From Sipunculus nudus (Eukaryota; Annelida; Sipuncula; Golfingiida; Sipunculidae): a stretch of DNA of 64,000 nt. Positions within the stretch are counted from its first letter, which is position 1. Each line of letters opens with the position of its first letter. A model generated the notes under the pieces. It saw nothing but the letters and a program-made list of their open reading frames with translations, had not been told where the DNA came from and ran no database searches. Below, one piece after another: positions 1-13,100 of the stretch. The position numbers and the translations under genes were made by a program. The stretch covers positions 3,929,579 to 3,993,578 of the forward strand of contig CM049307.1 in the NCBI GenBank assembly GCA_026874595.1, in the 5' to 3' direction.

Positions 1-151
1 ATATGAATGGGATCTTGCAAATATGATGGAAATTTTACACTGTGAAGTATGAACGGGATGTCGTAAATATAACTGGAAATTTACACTGTAAAGTATGAAT
101 GGGAAAGATGTACGACACATGCAGAGAGTCATCATGTCAATACTAACTTAC

Positions 152-243
152 CTTTAGACCGATGCCGCCCTCCTCAACAGGGGTAGCCAAGTCTTTCCCC
201 CAAGCCTGCAATTCATTGTCTTTAGTAATGATATCGCACGACT
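152..243 (-). CDS. LOX: Lipoxygenase exon 12 (last in window)
   Basis: The 92-bp exon has a TTTCAG acceptor and a GTAAGT donor. It encodes [14 protein letters not shown] followed by EEGGIGLK, the stretch that in animal lipoxygenases follows the YRDDG segment and precedes the GFP and HAAVN exons. It enters in phase 1 from exon 11 and leaves in phase 0. The next exon is outside the window. Confidence 0.88.
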
Positions 244-3200
244 CTGAAAGTGCAATATAACAACGTTATTCTATACATAGAAATTTACTGATTCAACCCA
301 GAATCATTTTCTGCCTCCATCAATAGCTGATTAAGTTGCTATCCTTTTAAATTTCTAAATAATTTTACAAAACAACATTTTGTTGACAAATCTTTTATAA
401 ACATGCAAGTATCTTGAATAAAATGACAACTAAAATTACTTAAAATGACTTAATGCTTAACTCTTATGTTATTCTAAAGGACCATACGAAGAGACAATCT
501 TAAATCACGGACTTTCAGTTTACTTCACTCTTTATCAATTATATAAAAAAAGTAACAAGAAAAGTAAGGCTGTCGTCCAGACGGAAGGTCGTCAGAGGTT
601 TTACAGCAACTGCCCATTGAAAATCAGGAATTTTATTTTGAATATATTGTTTCTGGGCGAATGCGCAGTCATTAACTGATACGTAACATGAATTTAGAAG
701 TCTTCCGTTTTTTGTCTTTAAAATGAGATTGCAATATGGATTTATGCTTTTAAAAAAAAAATTATGGAAACTGTATGGGGCATTTTGTGAATGTACAAGC
801 AAATGTAAAGCAGCTGGGGACAAGTCTCTCCCTTCCCATGCTTACAGAAAAAGAACAGTAAAAATTCCGAATGGATTGCGCTGTGTCAACAGTATCGAAT
901 TGCCACACAGAAATGAGCATTACAAATGAAATTGTCCAGAGTTTACTAGATTATGTTCTCCCGGCGAGTACTTGATATTGCATAATTATCAGGGTCTTTA
1001 CGGGGTCAGGTCCAAAGGAATAGTCCGGGATATAAAAAAAAGTAGCAAAGCGGCCTCTGGTGCGGGATTGTAGTTGGTGCTTACTCATACTCCTCAGAGT
1101 CGTTCTGTTTAGACATTGTGAATAAAGTACTTCCCGGCAATGTAAGAGGTATAAATACGTACGTCACTGGCGGAGGTATAAATATGTTTAAGGGCGTATA
1201 GATAAAGGCTATTGAGCCATGTTGAATTACATATTTTTCAAGGCAAATTACGTGCACATAAATGTCTTTATGATGCTGAGAAAATAGAGTAATTATATTC
1301 TGCTAAGCACGCGCATGTTCAGTGTGAGCAGTCACAAATTTTGATTATGAATTATGGCCGTTGAGAAAAGTAGTCCCGGCCATTTCAGAATACTTAAGTG
1401 GTTGAGGTTTGTATAATTAACGAGATCTGCGAACTGGTGGGTACTTACTGTAAAATATGTCCACCACATCACGGGCGTATCTAGAAATGGCGTGATAATA
1501 CAGAAGACCGTCGTCTCGATACGGGTAGATAGGCAGCACATCAGACGACAACACCTGGTGTAATCACAAATAAATGAAGATATACATGTTTCTTGGCTCC
1601 CCTACAGATTTCTTCAAACAGACACGTTAAAATGTAGATATACATGTTTTTTGGCTCCCCTACAGATTTCTTCAAACAGACACGTTAAAATGAAGATATA
1701 CATGTTTCTTGGCTCCCCTACAGATTTCTTCAAACAGACACGTTAAAATGAAGATATACATGTTTCTTGGCTCCCCTACAGATTTCTTCAAACAGACACG
1801 TTAAAATGAAGATATACATGTTTCTTGGCTCCCCTACAGATTTCTTCAAACAGACACGTTAAAATGAAGATATACATATTTCTTGGCTCCCCTACAGATT
1901 TCTTCAAACAGACACGTTAAAATGAAGATATACATGTTTCTTGGCTCCCCTACAGATTTCTTCAAACAGACACGTTAAAATGAAGATATACATGTTTCTT
2001 GGCTCCCCTACAGATTTCTTCAAACAGACACGTTAAAATGAAGATATACATGTTTCTTGGCTCCCCTACAGATTTCTTCAAACAGACACGTTAAAATGAA
2101 GATATACATGTTTTTTGGCTCCCCTACAGATTTCTTCAAACAGACACGTTAAAATGAAGATATACATGTTTCTTGGCTCCCCTACAGATTTCTTCAAACA
2201 GACACGTTAAAATGAAGATATACATGTTTCTTGGCTCCCCTACAGATTTCTTCAAACAGACACGTTAAAATGAAGATATACATGTTTCTTGGCTCCCCTA
2301 CAGATTTCTTCAAACAGACACGTTAAAATGAAGATATGCATGTTTCTTGGCTCCCCTACAGATTTCTTCAAACAGACACGTTAAAATGAAGATATGCATG
2401 TTTCTTGGCTCCCCTACAGATTTCTTCAAACAGACACGTTAAAATGAAGATATGCATGTTTCTTGGCTCCCCTACATATTTCTTCAAACAGACACGTTAA
2501 AATGAAGATATACATGTTTCTTGGCTCCCCTACAGATTTCTTCAAACAAACACGTTAAAATGAAGATATACATGTTTCTTGGCTCCCCTACAGATTTCTT
2601 CAAACAAATACGTTAAAATGAAGATATACATTTTTCTTGTCTCCCCTACATATTTCTTCAAACAGACACGTTAAAATGTTCACAGTTCTTATCAGGTGAC
2701 CTGTGTTTGAAAATCGAATTCGAGTTGCTCTCGAGTCTCGGGTTTTATTTGAACTTTTAAGGTTTGGCGAATATACTAAAAGTAGAGACTGGAGAGATTC
2801 CGGACTTGAACATACGGATATTTTCGTAACTAATGTCATAACTATTATGTTTTCAAACTTTTGGATTCTTCATTAGTTTCTGGAGCAATGGAATCCAGTT
2901 ATCCTCTATCACGTGTTGTGTATAATTACCATAATGTTTCTGAAATTTTATATTAGTCTGTGTCACACGTAATTATTAGTACATATGGTCCGAGCGATTG
3001 ACACAGAATTGTTCGCCTTCATTTTATCACTCAATCAGACTCTCTCGATAATGAAGTGCATTTTTATGTCATTTTACCTTTTGCATGATATGCATCTGTT
3101 GTCCGTTTTATTATTAAGGTTGCTGGAATAGAATATAGTTCATTCATGTAAAAGCCAGCTTTTTTTTAAAATGATCGGAACATTGCTGATTAATTCGGAT

Positions 3201-3890
3201 GTTAACGTCCATGTACCAGCTGATCTGTTTTCTGATGTAGCAAATCAAGAACGGAGATATATATTTTCACACGCCGGTTTATCGGATGTATCAAAAAGTT
3301 TCTGCACAGGAGAGAAATAAAACTATTATTACAGAATATTGAGAACACTATTATTTTGTGTGTGAGAAAGTGACTATCGTTTCATGTAATAAACCCAGTT
3401 CTCATTTAGATCTGCGTTATTCCGATCTATCAAGCTCACCATAAAGTACATAACGAACTCGAGCGAGATAATCTTTTGGTAAGTAGCTGTAATAAGTTTC
3501 GTGAAAAATCCATCAAATGCCCTGCGAGTTATCGTGGCGACACTAAAAGTTAACTGAATGACGGGCCGTGGGTATGTCATAAACTTGTGTATAAAAATTT
3601 CATAATTAAATTTAGAGGAACAGAAAGATGAAAGGTATTATTGGGTTGATATAATTATTATTTATTTAAATGTGGCTGCCTTTTAGATGTATTATTTTCT
3701 TGGATACTAATTACTGCGATCTATTCTATTTATATGGATCTAGAATTCAGGAGCATTCTTATATACTTACTCCTCGTGCCTCTAATGCTTTAGGTAGAGT
3801 TCCATCGACGTCAAGCCGCCAATCCTTTGTCCTTAAAAGAACGAAGAGATAACAAAACACCGGCTCATACAATTACTGATCTTTACATAT

Positions 3891-3923
<33 letters not shown>

Positions 3924-4052
3924 CAGAAAGGGGGGAACGGTTATAATTAACTAAATATTAAGAATGTGTGCAATTTGCCAAAACTTACGTAACAGGCACG
4001 CGTATTTAAACAATCCTGATCTCAGAAATAATGCAGTTCTTATATAAATATA

Positions 4053-4103
<51 letters not shown>

Positions 4104-7100
4104 GTTGTTAATAAAACAAGCCTGCCAGTATGGTAATTACAATCACAAGAATACAAAGCCATCGAACAAAAGATATGTAAAATGACACTTTTATCTACAC
4201 ATACGAATGCAGCAGCAAGGCCGTTTTCCTGCATAAACGGATAAGTTATCATCCAAGACAAAAACAGTATCATTAAGGTGGTCCGCGCAAAAATGCATCG
4301 CAATCAGTGGCCAATAAGTGTTGCCAGAAGCGTGACAGGTCTGTTGTAAGACTCACTTTTTCCGCATCAAATTAAAGAACCCATTTCGACCAATGGTCAA
4401 TGTCTTTTCAACCCAGCCGCCTTCGCCGAACAAGGTGTCGTTGCCAATCCTTAAAGAAAAAAAAAACATACTTAAACTGTGAAACTGTTTTCAACTTCGC
4501 GTACCCAAGACTACAGAGCTACTCCAACCCACGATGGTCGGAGTCATCCGTTTATCGAAAGTTAATAGAACAGAAAATGTATTACAGATTAAGTGCTGAA
4601 AGCGGTGGCATTTTTCTCTAAATTATCTGTCTGGAACTCGAGTCCTCACTGCTATGACAACAGTTGGTGCAAAACAAACATGCACAGTGTTCAGGTGGCC
4701 CCGCTCTAAAGTTATGTAATGATTTACTATGGTGTAAAATTTCTGGAGTGCGTTAAATTTATATTTAACTGACCATAATAATGGAAGCAAAACTCTCAAG
4801 ATCAACAATATTGCTTATAAATAGATTGTTTACAATATATGTTTGTTTTATTCTGAAGATTAGCATGAACTTGGGTCCAAACCTTTGGATTTGTGTTCTC
4901 CATTGAAACTTCTCTGAATCCAGAATTAGACAACTAGACTTTCAGCACTAGAATAAATGACATTTAATAGTTCAAGATCTTGTAAACATTGCCTGAGATG
5001 ATACAAAACTAACAGAGTGTAAAATTAAAATTGTTAATCTTAGCTTTCCACATTTCCTGGATATGGTGTCTTAATGTTAGCCTAGCATAAAACACTGCCT
5101 TAATTCTAACATAAACGTATAGTGTGGTTCTGTAGACACTTTTATCACTTGCCGAAGTCGCCACACCCACAAAGCGAACAAAACGAAATAAGGATTAACA
5201 GTAAATCTGGATGATATCATGGTCTTTTTAGGGGGATACTTACTCAAGATAACCAAAAAGGTTACTTAATAAACTAAATAATAAACCGTATTAAAGGGCT
5301 GAGGCATGCGGTCCGTCTGTAAACAATGTGTCAAATTTTCGTGGCAAAGGTTTCTCACCAGTTGATTGCGATCAGGTACAGGAAATGCGGTGCAAGCAGA
5401 CGAAATATCGGATGCTGTGGCGCCAGCTGGCGCTGTGTAGCACAACTAACTCCTTCCATCATAAGATGGGTAAAAGCTGTGAAAAAAAATAAAACCTACT
5501 TAAAAAGCATGAACTCGTCAGCAAAATCAAACTTTTGAGCATATTATGTTTAGACCATATTTTTCCGACATTACTCAAATAAACAGACACTTGGTGTTCG
5601 GCTGGACATCCGTTGGATATCGGGATAGAAATTTCTGGTTCATCCAAAGAATTCCTGTCGCTTTAATTTCGTTGGCTAGCTTCAGCGTTAGTCTTTATTT
5701 TTTACATATAACAGGAAAATCTGAGTATAACAGGAACCTGGGGATTTTGGCGGTCTTATTCATAGATGCAATACATAAGTTTCATAAAGAATATTTGTGC
5801 AGCTAACTCCTTTTTAATTCAAATATCACAATGTATAGGTCAATGTATAGATACCAATATCGGAATTACTTCCCTTTTATAAATCTTATTGTTGTAACCA
5901 CGTATGGAGGTATAACCGGTCATATTTCTCCTACCGCTGTAGAAGTTTGTCAATACATCTTTGATTTTTTCCAAGTGTTTATATATCATGTACACACTGT
6001 TAACTGAAGCGGAACTGTAGACTTAAAAATGGAAAGATAAATGTCAAAAGTACGGTTTCTGGTGCGATATTGGTATTGCATTTTCGAGTAGTAACTCAAA
6101 TACAAACCTTAATGTTGGAGGCTTTGGTGGAGGGTGATTGGACCCACAATAAACCTAAATATTGAGGTTTTGGTGTACGTTTGTGTACTTTTGTGTAGCT
6201 CATAAATGCAAATCATAATGGGAAGGGCTTTTGTGAATATTGGGAGGGTCCCCGAATACAAACATAAATGTGTGAGATTTTGATGGACGTTGAAAGGTCT
6301 CACAAATACAAACATAAATGTGTGAGGTTCTGGTGGACGTTGAAAGGTCTCACAAATACAAACATAAATGTCTGAGATTTTGATGGACGTTGAAAGGTCT
6401 CACAAATACAAACATAAATATGTGAGGTTCTGGTGGACGTTGAAAGGTCTCACAAATACAAACATAAATGTTTAAGGTTTTGGTGAACGTTGAAAGGTGT
6501 CACAAATACAAACATAAATGTGTAAGGTTTTGGTGGACGTTGAAAGGTGTCACAAATACAAACATAAATGTGTGGGGTTTTGGTTGACGTTGAAAGGTCT
6601 CACAAATACAACCATAAATGTGTGAGATTTTGATGGACGTTGAAAGGTGTCACAAATACAAACATAAATGTGTGAGGTATTGATGGACGTTGAAAGGTGT
6701 CAGAAATACAAACATAAATGTGTAAGGTTCTGGTGGACGTTGAAAGGTGTCACAAATACAAACATAAATGTGTGAGGTTTTGGTTGACGTTGAAAGGTCT
6801 CACAAATACAAACATAAATGTTTAAGGTTTTGGTGAACGTTGAAAGGTGTCACAAATACAAACATAAATGTGTAAGGTTTTGGTGGACGTTGAAAGGTGT
6901 CACAAATACAAACATAAATGTGTGGGGTTTTGGTTGACGTTGAAAGGTCTCACAAATACAACCATAAATGTGTGAGATTTTGATGGACGTTGAAAGGTGT
7001 CACAAATACAAACATAAATGTGTGAGGTATTGATGGACGTTGAAAGGTGTCACAAATACAAACATAAATGTGTAAGGTTCTGGTGGACGTTGAAAGGTGT

Positions 7101-10100
7101 CACAAATACAAACATAAATGTGTGAGGTTTTGGTGGACGATGAAAGGTCTCACAAATTCAAACATAAATGTTTAAGGTTTTGGTGGGCGTTGAATGTTCT
7201 CATAAATACAAACCTAAATATGCGAGGCTTTGGTGGACGTTTGTTCTGCTCATAAATACAAACCTATTTGTGATAGGCATTGGTGGACGTTAGTAGGGCC
7301 TACGAATACAAACCTAATAACGTGAGGGTTTGCTGAACGTTGCTCATTAATACAAACCTATATGTATAGGCCTGTTGTGAACATTGGTAGGGCCCATGAA
7401 TACAAACCTGTATGTATAGGCCTGTTGTGAACATTGGTAGGGCCCATGAATACAAACCTATATGTATAGGCCTGTTGTGAACATTGGTAGGGCCCATGAA
7501 TACAAACCTGTATGTATAGGCCTGTTGTAAACATTGGCAGGGCCCATGAATACAAACCTATATGTATAGGCCTGTTGTGAACATTGGTAGGGCCCATGAA
7601 TACAAACCTATATGTATAGGCCCGTGTGAACATTGGTAGGGCCCATGAATACAAACCTATATGTATAGGCCTGTTGTGAACATTGGTAGGGCCCATGAAT
7701 ACAAACCTATATGTATAGGCCTGTTGTGAACATTGGTAGCCACGAATACAAACCTAAATGAGTGAGGCTTTGGTGTAAGTTGGCGTCGGCGTTGTTGAAC
7801 CACATTTTTGCAGCTTGCCACGTGTAGGTCGGATCACTTGGAGTAAAGATCTGTGGTTTCCAACACAAAGTATAATACAGCAATACAGATTTCGCTCAAA
7901 CGGGTATCAAATGTGATCTTAGTTTAAAAAATATAACAAAATGTTCAAGGTAAAAATTTCTATGACTTATGCGTATACTGTTATCTAGTAATACAGCTTA
8001 TTCATAAGTAATATTCAATAATTTTTTTTAAACTGAAAAAAAAATCATTTAATATTGATATTAATTTTGCACAACCTGTAAACATTACATGCATGACACC
8101 AAATAGAGATTTTGTATGTTTCCAATTTTTGTTCAAATTTGATTATATTGAGGATATGATTGTAGCGGATTGTTATAAACACAATCAATGTTTGTTTAAT
8201 AACACATTTAAGATTGCAGTAATTAACGTTTTAAATCGCAGTAAATATCACGTATCTATATAAACAAACGGAATAATTCAAGTATGGTTCCGTTTAAATG
8301 ATGTTACAGTATTTGAAAATATTATTAAGTCACTATTTGTAACGCTGTCGACAATGTATTATATATGTGATAAATATATATGTCAAGAGTACAAATAAGG
8401 AGCAATCTCTGTAAAGCAAGAAACAATCGTCGGATGCATGTTTTTATGCCAAACATGAGATACCTTGAAATTATCGAGTATCAGACTTAACGCTTCAGAC
8501 TTGTGTGTGCTATGCGGGCAATCACACAGTGGATATAAATAGATATAGTGTTTCAGAGATGTTTTATATTAACTATTATGCTCTGTTTATTTCATTATAC
8601 TCAGCGACAGCTCGTAAAATTGTCTGTTTGCTGTGTTTATTGTGTTGTTAAACATGAACAATGCGCCACATGAAAATTGTTATGTAGGTGTTATGGATGT
8701 AACCATGCCCGATGTCGCATCTGAAGTGGGCGGATCCATGATTTCATAAATGCGGGCATATACATAAGTGTTTCGTATGCACAGGTAACTCTCCTATTAA
8801 CGCTACTGTTCAATCATGTTTAAACCAAATACCGGATTGTCCGCTGAAGGTTCTTGAAACAGCTGGATGGCAACAGGTTTCAGCGTCATCCGGCTCGTCA
8901 GAAAAAAAAGACCGATCGGAGCACATAGCTATTAAGAAAAAGCAATATTTATATATATAAAGACAACAACAATCAAATCATTTGTTCCACTGCCCTACTT
9001 TACTATCTAATTGCATTTGAATGCATTGTGTATCACTGATCTATCGCATGAGAGATTTTCCTTATCTAATAAATGCTTAATAAACTACATTTGAAAGCTG
9101 AAAATTATTTTTCCCTACAAAGTTTCTAAAAATAATTGCCATTCGGCCAGAATGTATCGAAGGGTTGACAAATGAAAATGTAATTTTCTTCTCATAAGAT
9201 TTACATCACATATTAGGCTTTCGGGTCCAAATGGACATTTACTAAACACTTTGATAATAATTATTTTTTGGAGATTATTCGATACATTCCAGTAGGATTG
9301 GTGGAACAGAATCAGACGCTTAGGTAATCCACATTCTGGTAAAGCATACAAAGTATAAGCAGATTGTAATCACCGTTCTGTCAGACGGAAGTTCAAAGTC
9401 CTTCAGAACATGATGGTTAACCACAAAGAGTCGATCGGTCTGTAGTGCATCTATTAGAGACATTTCTTCCATATGCTTCTTTGTCATCTCATCTGTCACC
9501 GGTAGACTACAAATAACAGTATAAATGTTTACAGGGGCAAGACTTGGCAAAGTAGTCATGGCAATGGTAACATAAGGTACAAGGCTGGGTTTACATCCGA
9601 CGTTACACTTTGCCTTCCTGGTATTGTGGTCTGGTCACTCTTGTAGCTTTACTCCACTTTCTTCGTGTACGCAGCAGATTTATCAATTCTACATTTAACT
9701 GACTTCAATGACCACTACCTATTTACTCCTGGATGTAGAAGGACAACCTCTTAGTGAAGACTATGGCCAAGAGTTAGCGAGGAAAGCGGTCTGAACGGGA
9801 CTCGAACCCACAACCTTTCGGTAAAGAGTCCAGCGCCCTAACCATCACGCCACAAATTTCTTGAGGTCCACGCTACTTACTCAAATCCCCAATGTAAAGT
9901 ATAGGAGGCAGAGTGAATCGACATGTTATAAAACGTGCCTGAGTATTCCCTGCCCAGCGTATATGAAACCTGAAACCCAGTAGGCTTAATAATGACGTAT
10001 AATTTTTATTCATACTGTTAAAGTCTTCATTATTTATCAGACAACTCAAACCACAGGCCCCGAGCCTATAATTCATACTATACTATCACTAAGCGATCAC

Positions 10101-13100
10101 TGGAGTGCTCATAGAAGCGTGTATGATTGCAAATGAATTCATAAAATATCATATCAAATAAGTTACGAACATGTAAGGTATTGATGAGAGAATGGTAAAA
10201 ACCTTTGTTAAGCATCAGGTTCCACTGCAAAAACTGACATAACTGAACCATGTACAGATGTATTATTCCAGGTTCACACAAAATTGAAAAGACGCTCCGA
10301 AATATTATTATATGATGACTAATAATACTTCATATGGTATCACTTTATATGGTCACCGCATCAACTAAATAAATGTTCATCTCATCAAACTTTTAAATAT
10401 AAATATGATATACTGAGATCGGGTTTATTATTGCGAGATTAAATATTCATCATTCCAATTTGTGTGTTTCCCCAGGGTTTCATTTTCGCGATTTACCATA
10501 AAGTTACTAGCACAATGTCCATTACTATAATTATATCAATTTTACAATATGCACGCAAAATCTTAACTATTGTTCAAGGAGCTAAGGAAACATTGAACAA
10601 GCGGAAATTATTCACGCAAAAGTTGCAGCTAATAGTATACAAAAGAACTGATACTACATTAATTACCAATCTTTGAATTACCGGTAAAATAAAATGTATA
10701 CATGCTTATCTTTACGCACAATATACATGAGATGCCATTGAAGCTATAGAATAAATTACACCTGTGCACATATGGCTTCTTATTCACGAACGTTTTATTT
10801 TTTGCGATAATATCCCCTTCGTAAATATCCCGATTTTGATACCCCCACGAACAAAAAAAAATTACCAAAGTAAATCTTAAATCAGACAGTTAAAAGGTAC
10901 ATATATGTCGGAAACTGTCACCCACTTGGCTGGTATTTCTCTACATAGTTGAATCTGAGTTGGGTTACAACCAACAAGTCTCTGGGCACCGAAAGCTTCG
11001 TCATCGGTCGCACTATTCTTACTCAAACCCTGAAAAAGAATCACATTTTCAATAGAAGATTGTTATCTCTATATATAGAGTAAAATATGCATTATCCCTA
11101 CTGCTCAAAAAGCAAGTTCTTGATAACAGAGCATACCGATTAACGAAAATAAGGTTTCAATTCAAGGGCTTCAACGGGCAATTACATTCTTGTATATTTA
11201 TTGTATTTATGCTTGCACGTTGGAATACATCTAGTATGAAAAGATAATGGTAGCAAGGTAGTAAACCCTCAGGCTTACAAAATAAATAGGAGTTTGTATA
11301 ACGATGCATCGTGTGTAAGTAGCAAAACATTTAAAATATATCAGTTACAACTGGACAATGAATTATAAATTAAACAACAATAAAATGACCTTAATTGTTT
11401 AATGTCTCCCCAGTCAGTAAGGCACATAGTTTCCACAATTATACAGTTGTCTGCACGATAACATAATTAATGTAAAAACAAAAGTATCCGGCAGGCAACA
11501 TCTGTGTATAACTGTATCATTCAAGTATGGGCTGTGTTATGCCGAGAACATCGTACATGCAATAAAATTCAGAACGTATTATGAAACGGAAGCAAATCCA
11601 GACAGAAATAACTCAGCCTGTCTCTAAGGGATGGCAATTGACACTTATGGGCTATGAGGTGATATAAGTTAGAAAAGGCGTCGTTGCATTCTTGCTGCAT
11701 ATACACAGGGAAATTCGAGTAATAAAGTGGTAAACCTACCTTTGGTTCTTCGTACATAATCCCCTTGTACAGACCGTTAACTTTTTCCCAAGTGTCGAAT
11801 TTTCCAAGGTTTTTAATTGTTGCCCAAAGTGCTTTCAGCTTCAAACTGCGCTTCACGAACTGGTTCTCCTCCTGCAAGGAATAATGAAATATAAGACGTT
11901 TCAGGAAACAATGAAATATAATACGCTTGCCGGAAGTTTAAACAAACACATCGGCAGACAAACATAGCCTGGAATGGCACAGGAACTTATTGATAGTCTG
12001 GAAACAATACCATTCCAATATAAAGCACCATATTAAATTTTAATCAAATTGAATAACATCTAGAAAAGTTCACATAACGTCCGGATGAGAAAGGTAACGG
12101 ATGATACTTTGCGAGATAAGGCGAAGCTTGAAATTAAGTCACGTAAACAAATCAAATCCTAGGTGGTGCAGAAGACAGACCTCAGGGGCAGCGAACGCCA
12201 ATACATGAACTCCTATGCACTCTATTTCAGGGGATGCCCTTTCGGTAATAACCTGGACTAGGGCTCAAATCGCTGAGAACGATGAGACCTAAACGCGAAC
12301 CCACAATGTTAGGGAAAAATCACGTACCTTAAAAGTCAAACGACTGCACCATGGGGCCCTTTATAGATATCTTATTCAATGCTTGTCTCAATCAGTGTCA
12401 GAGATCCCAAACGTCAACGTGTAAAGCACGTACTCATCTTTCAGCATATGTACATGTCCAGGAGTCCCAGAAAAGTAATTTGTAATATATAAAGGAAAAA
12501 CTGAAACAATGTTTATACATACTAATGGGCATTTCTGGGGTGTTAAGTAAGAGATGTGTTATATAAGGAGCGTTGGAGTAAGGACACTCCCAATCATGTA
12601 GAGTGCCTTCATCCTATATTAACACTATCATAATACAACAATTAGATGACTTTTTGAGTGAAAGCAAACAATGAACCCTAACTTCTTGTATATATAAAAA
12701 AACATGTATTTTACCGTTAATATATAAAAATTCATTCGAATGTAGCACACTCCCATGGTTCAAACAAAGGTCCGTTTTTCCGAGTAATTATCTGCCGACC
12801 ACATGATGTTACAAAACCAATCATGAACTGACGCTTAATTCTACAACAACAGGCCTGGGTATATTTTAACATGTAGCTGACCCCCTTTTTGCGTAGTTGT
12901 AAATTGATATATGCACCTTTAATCCTTGGTGGCTTATTCAGTTCTAAAAGTTTCGTTTCCAGCCGTCACTGAGTGAAAATCCCCACATTTATGTCAAAGA
13001 CAAAATAACTGAATTTACTGATCAATCATATCAAGGCTTTAGACTATTTGATTTGTCTTTTTTAGCTGGTATAAATTTTGAAATATCCTGTTACATTCCT

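Noticed and set aside
7300-7696. 112-residue minus-strand ORF of [10 protein letters not shown] repeats
   Set aside because: It lies wholly in the 50-bp minisatellite; all frames are open because of the unit length, giving a 50-residue period.
1573-7753. CRISPR-like arrays
   Set aside because: Units are contiguous without unique spacers; these are minisatellites.
9786-9850. tRNA gene on the minus strand
   Set aside because: Box A and B are present but acceptor-stem ends do not pair and a non-tRNA tail follows; it fits a SINE head.
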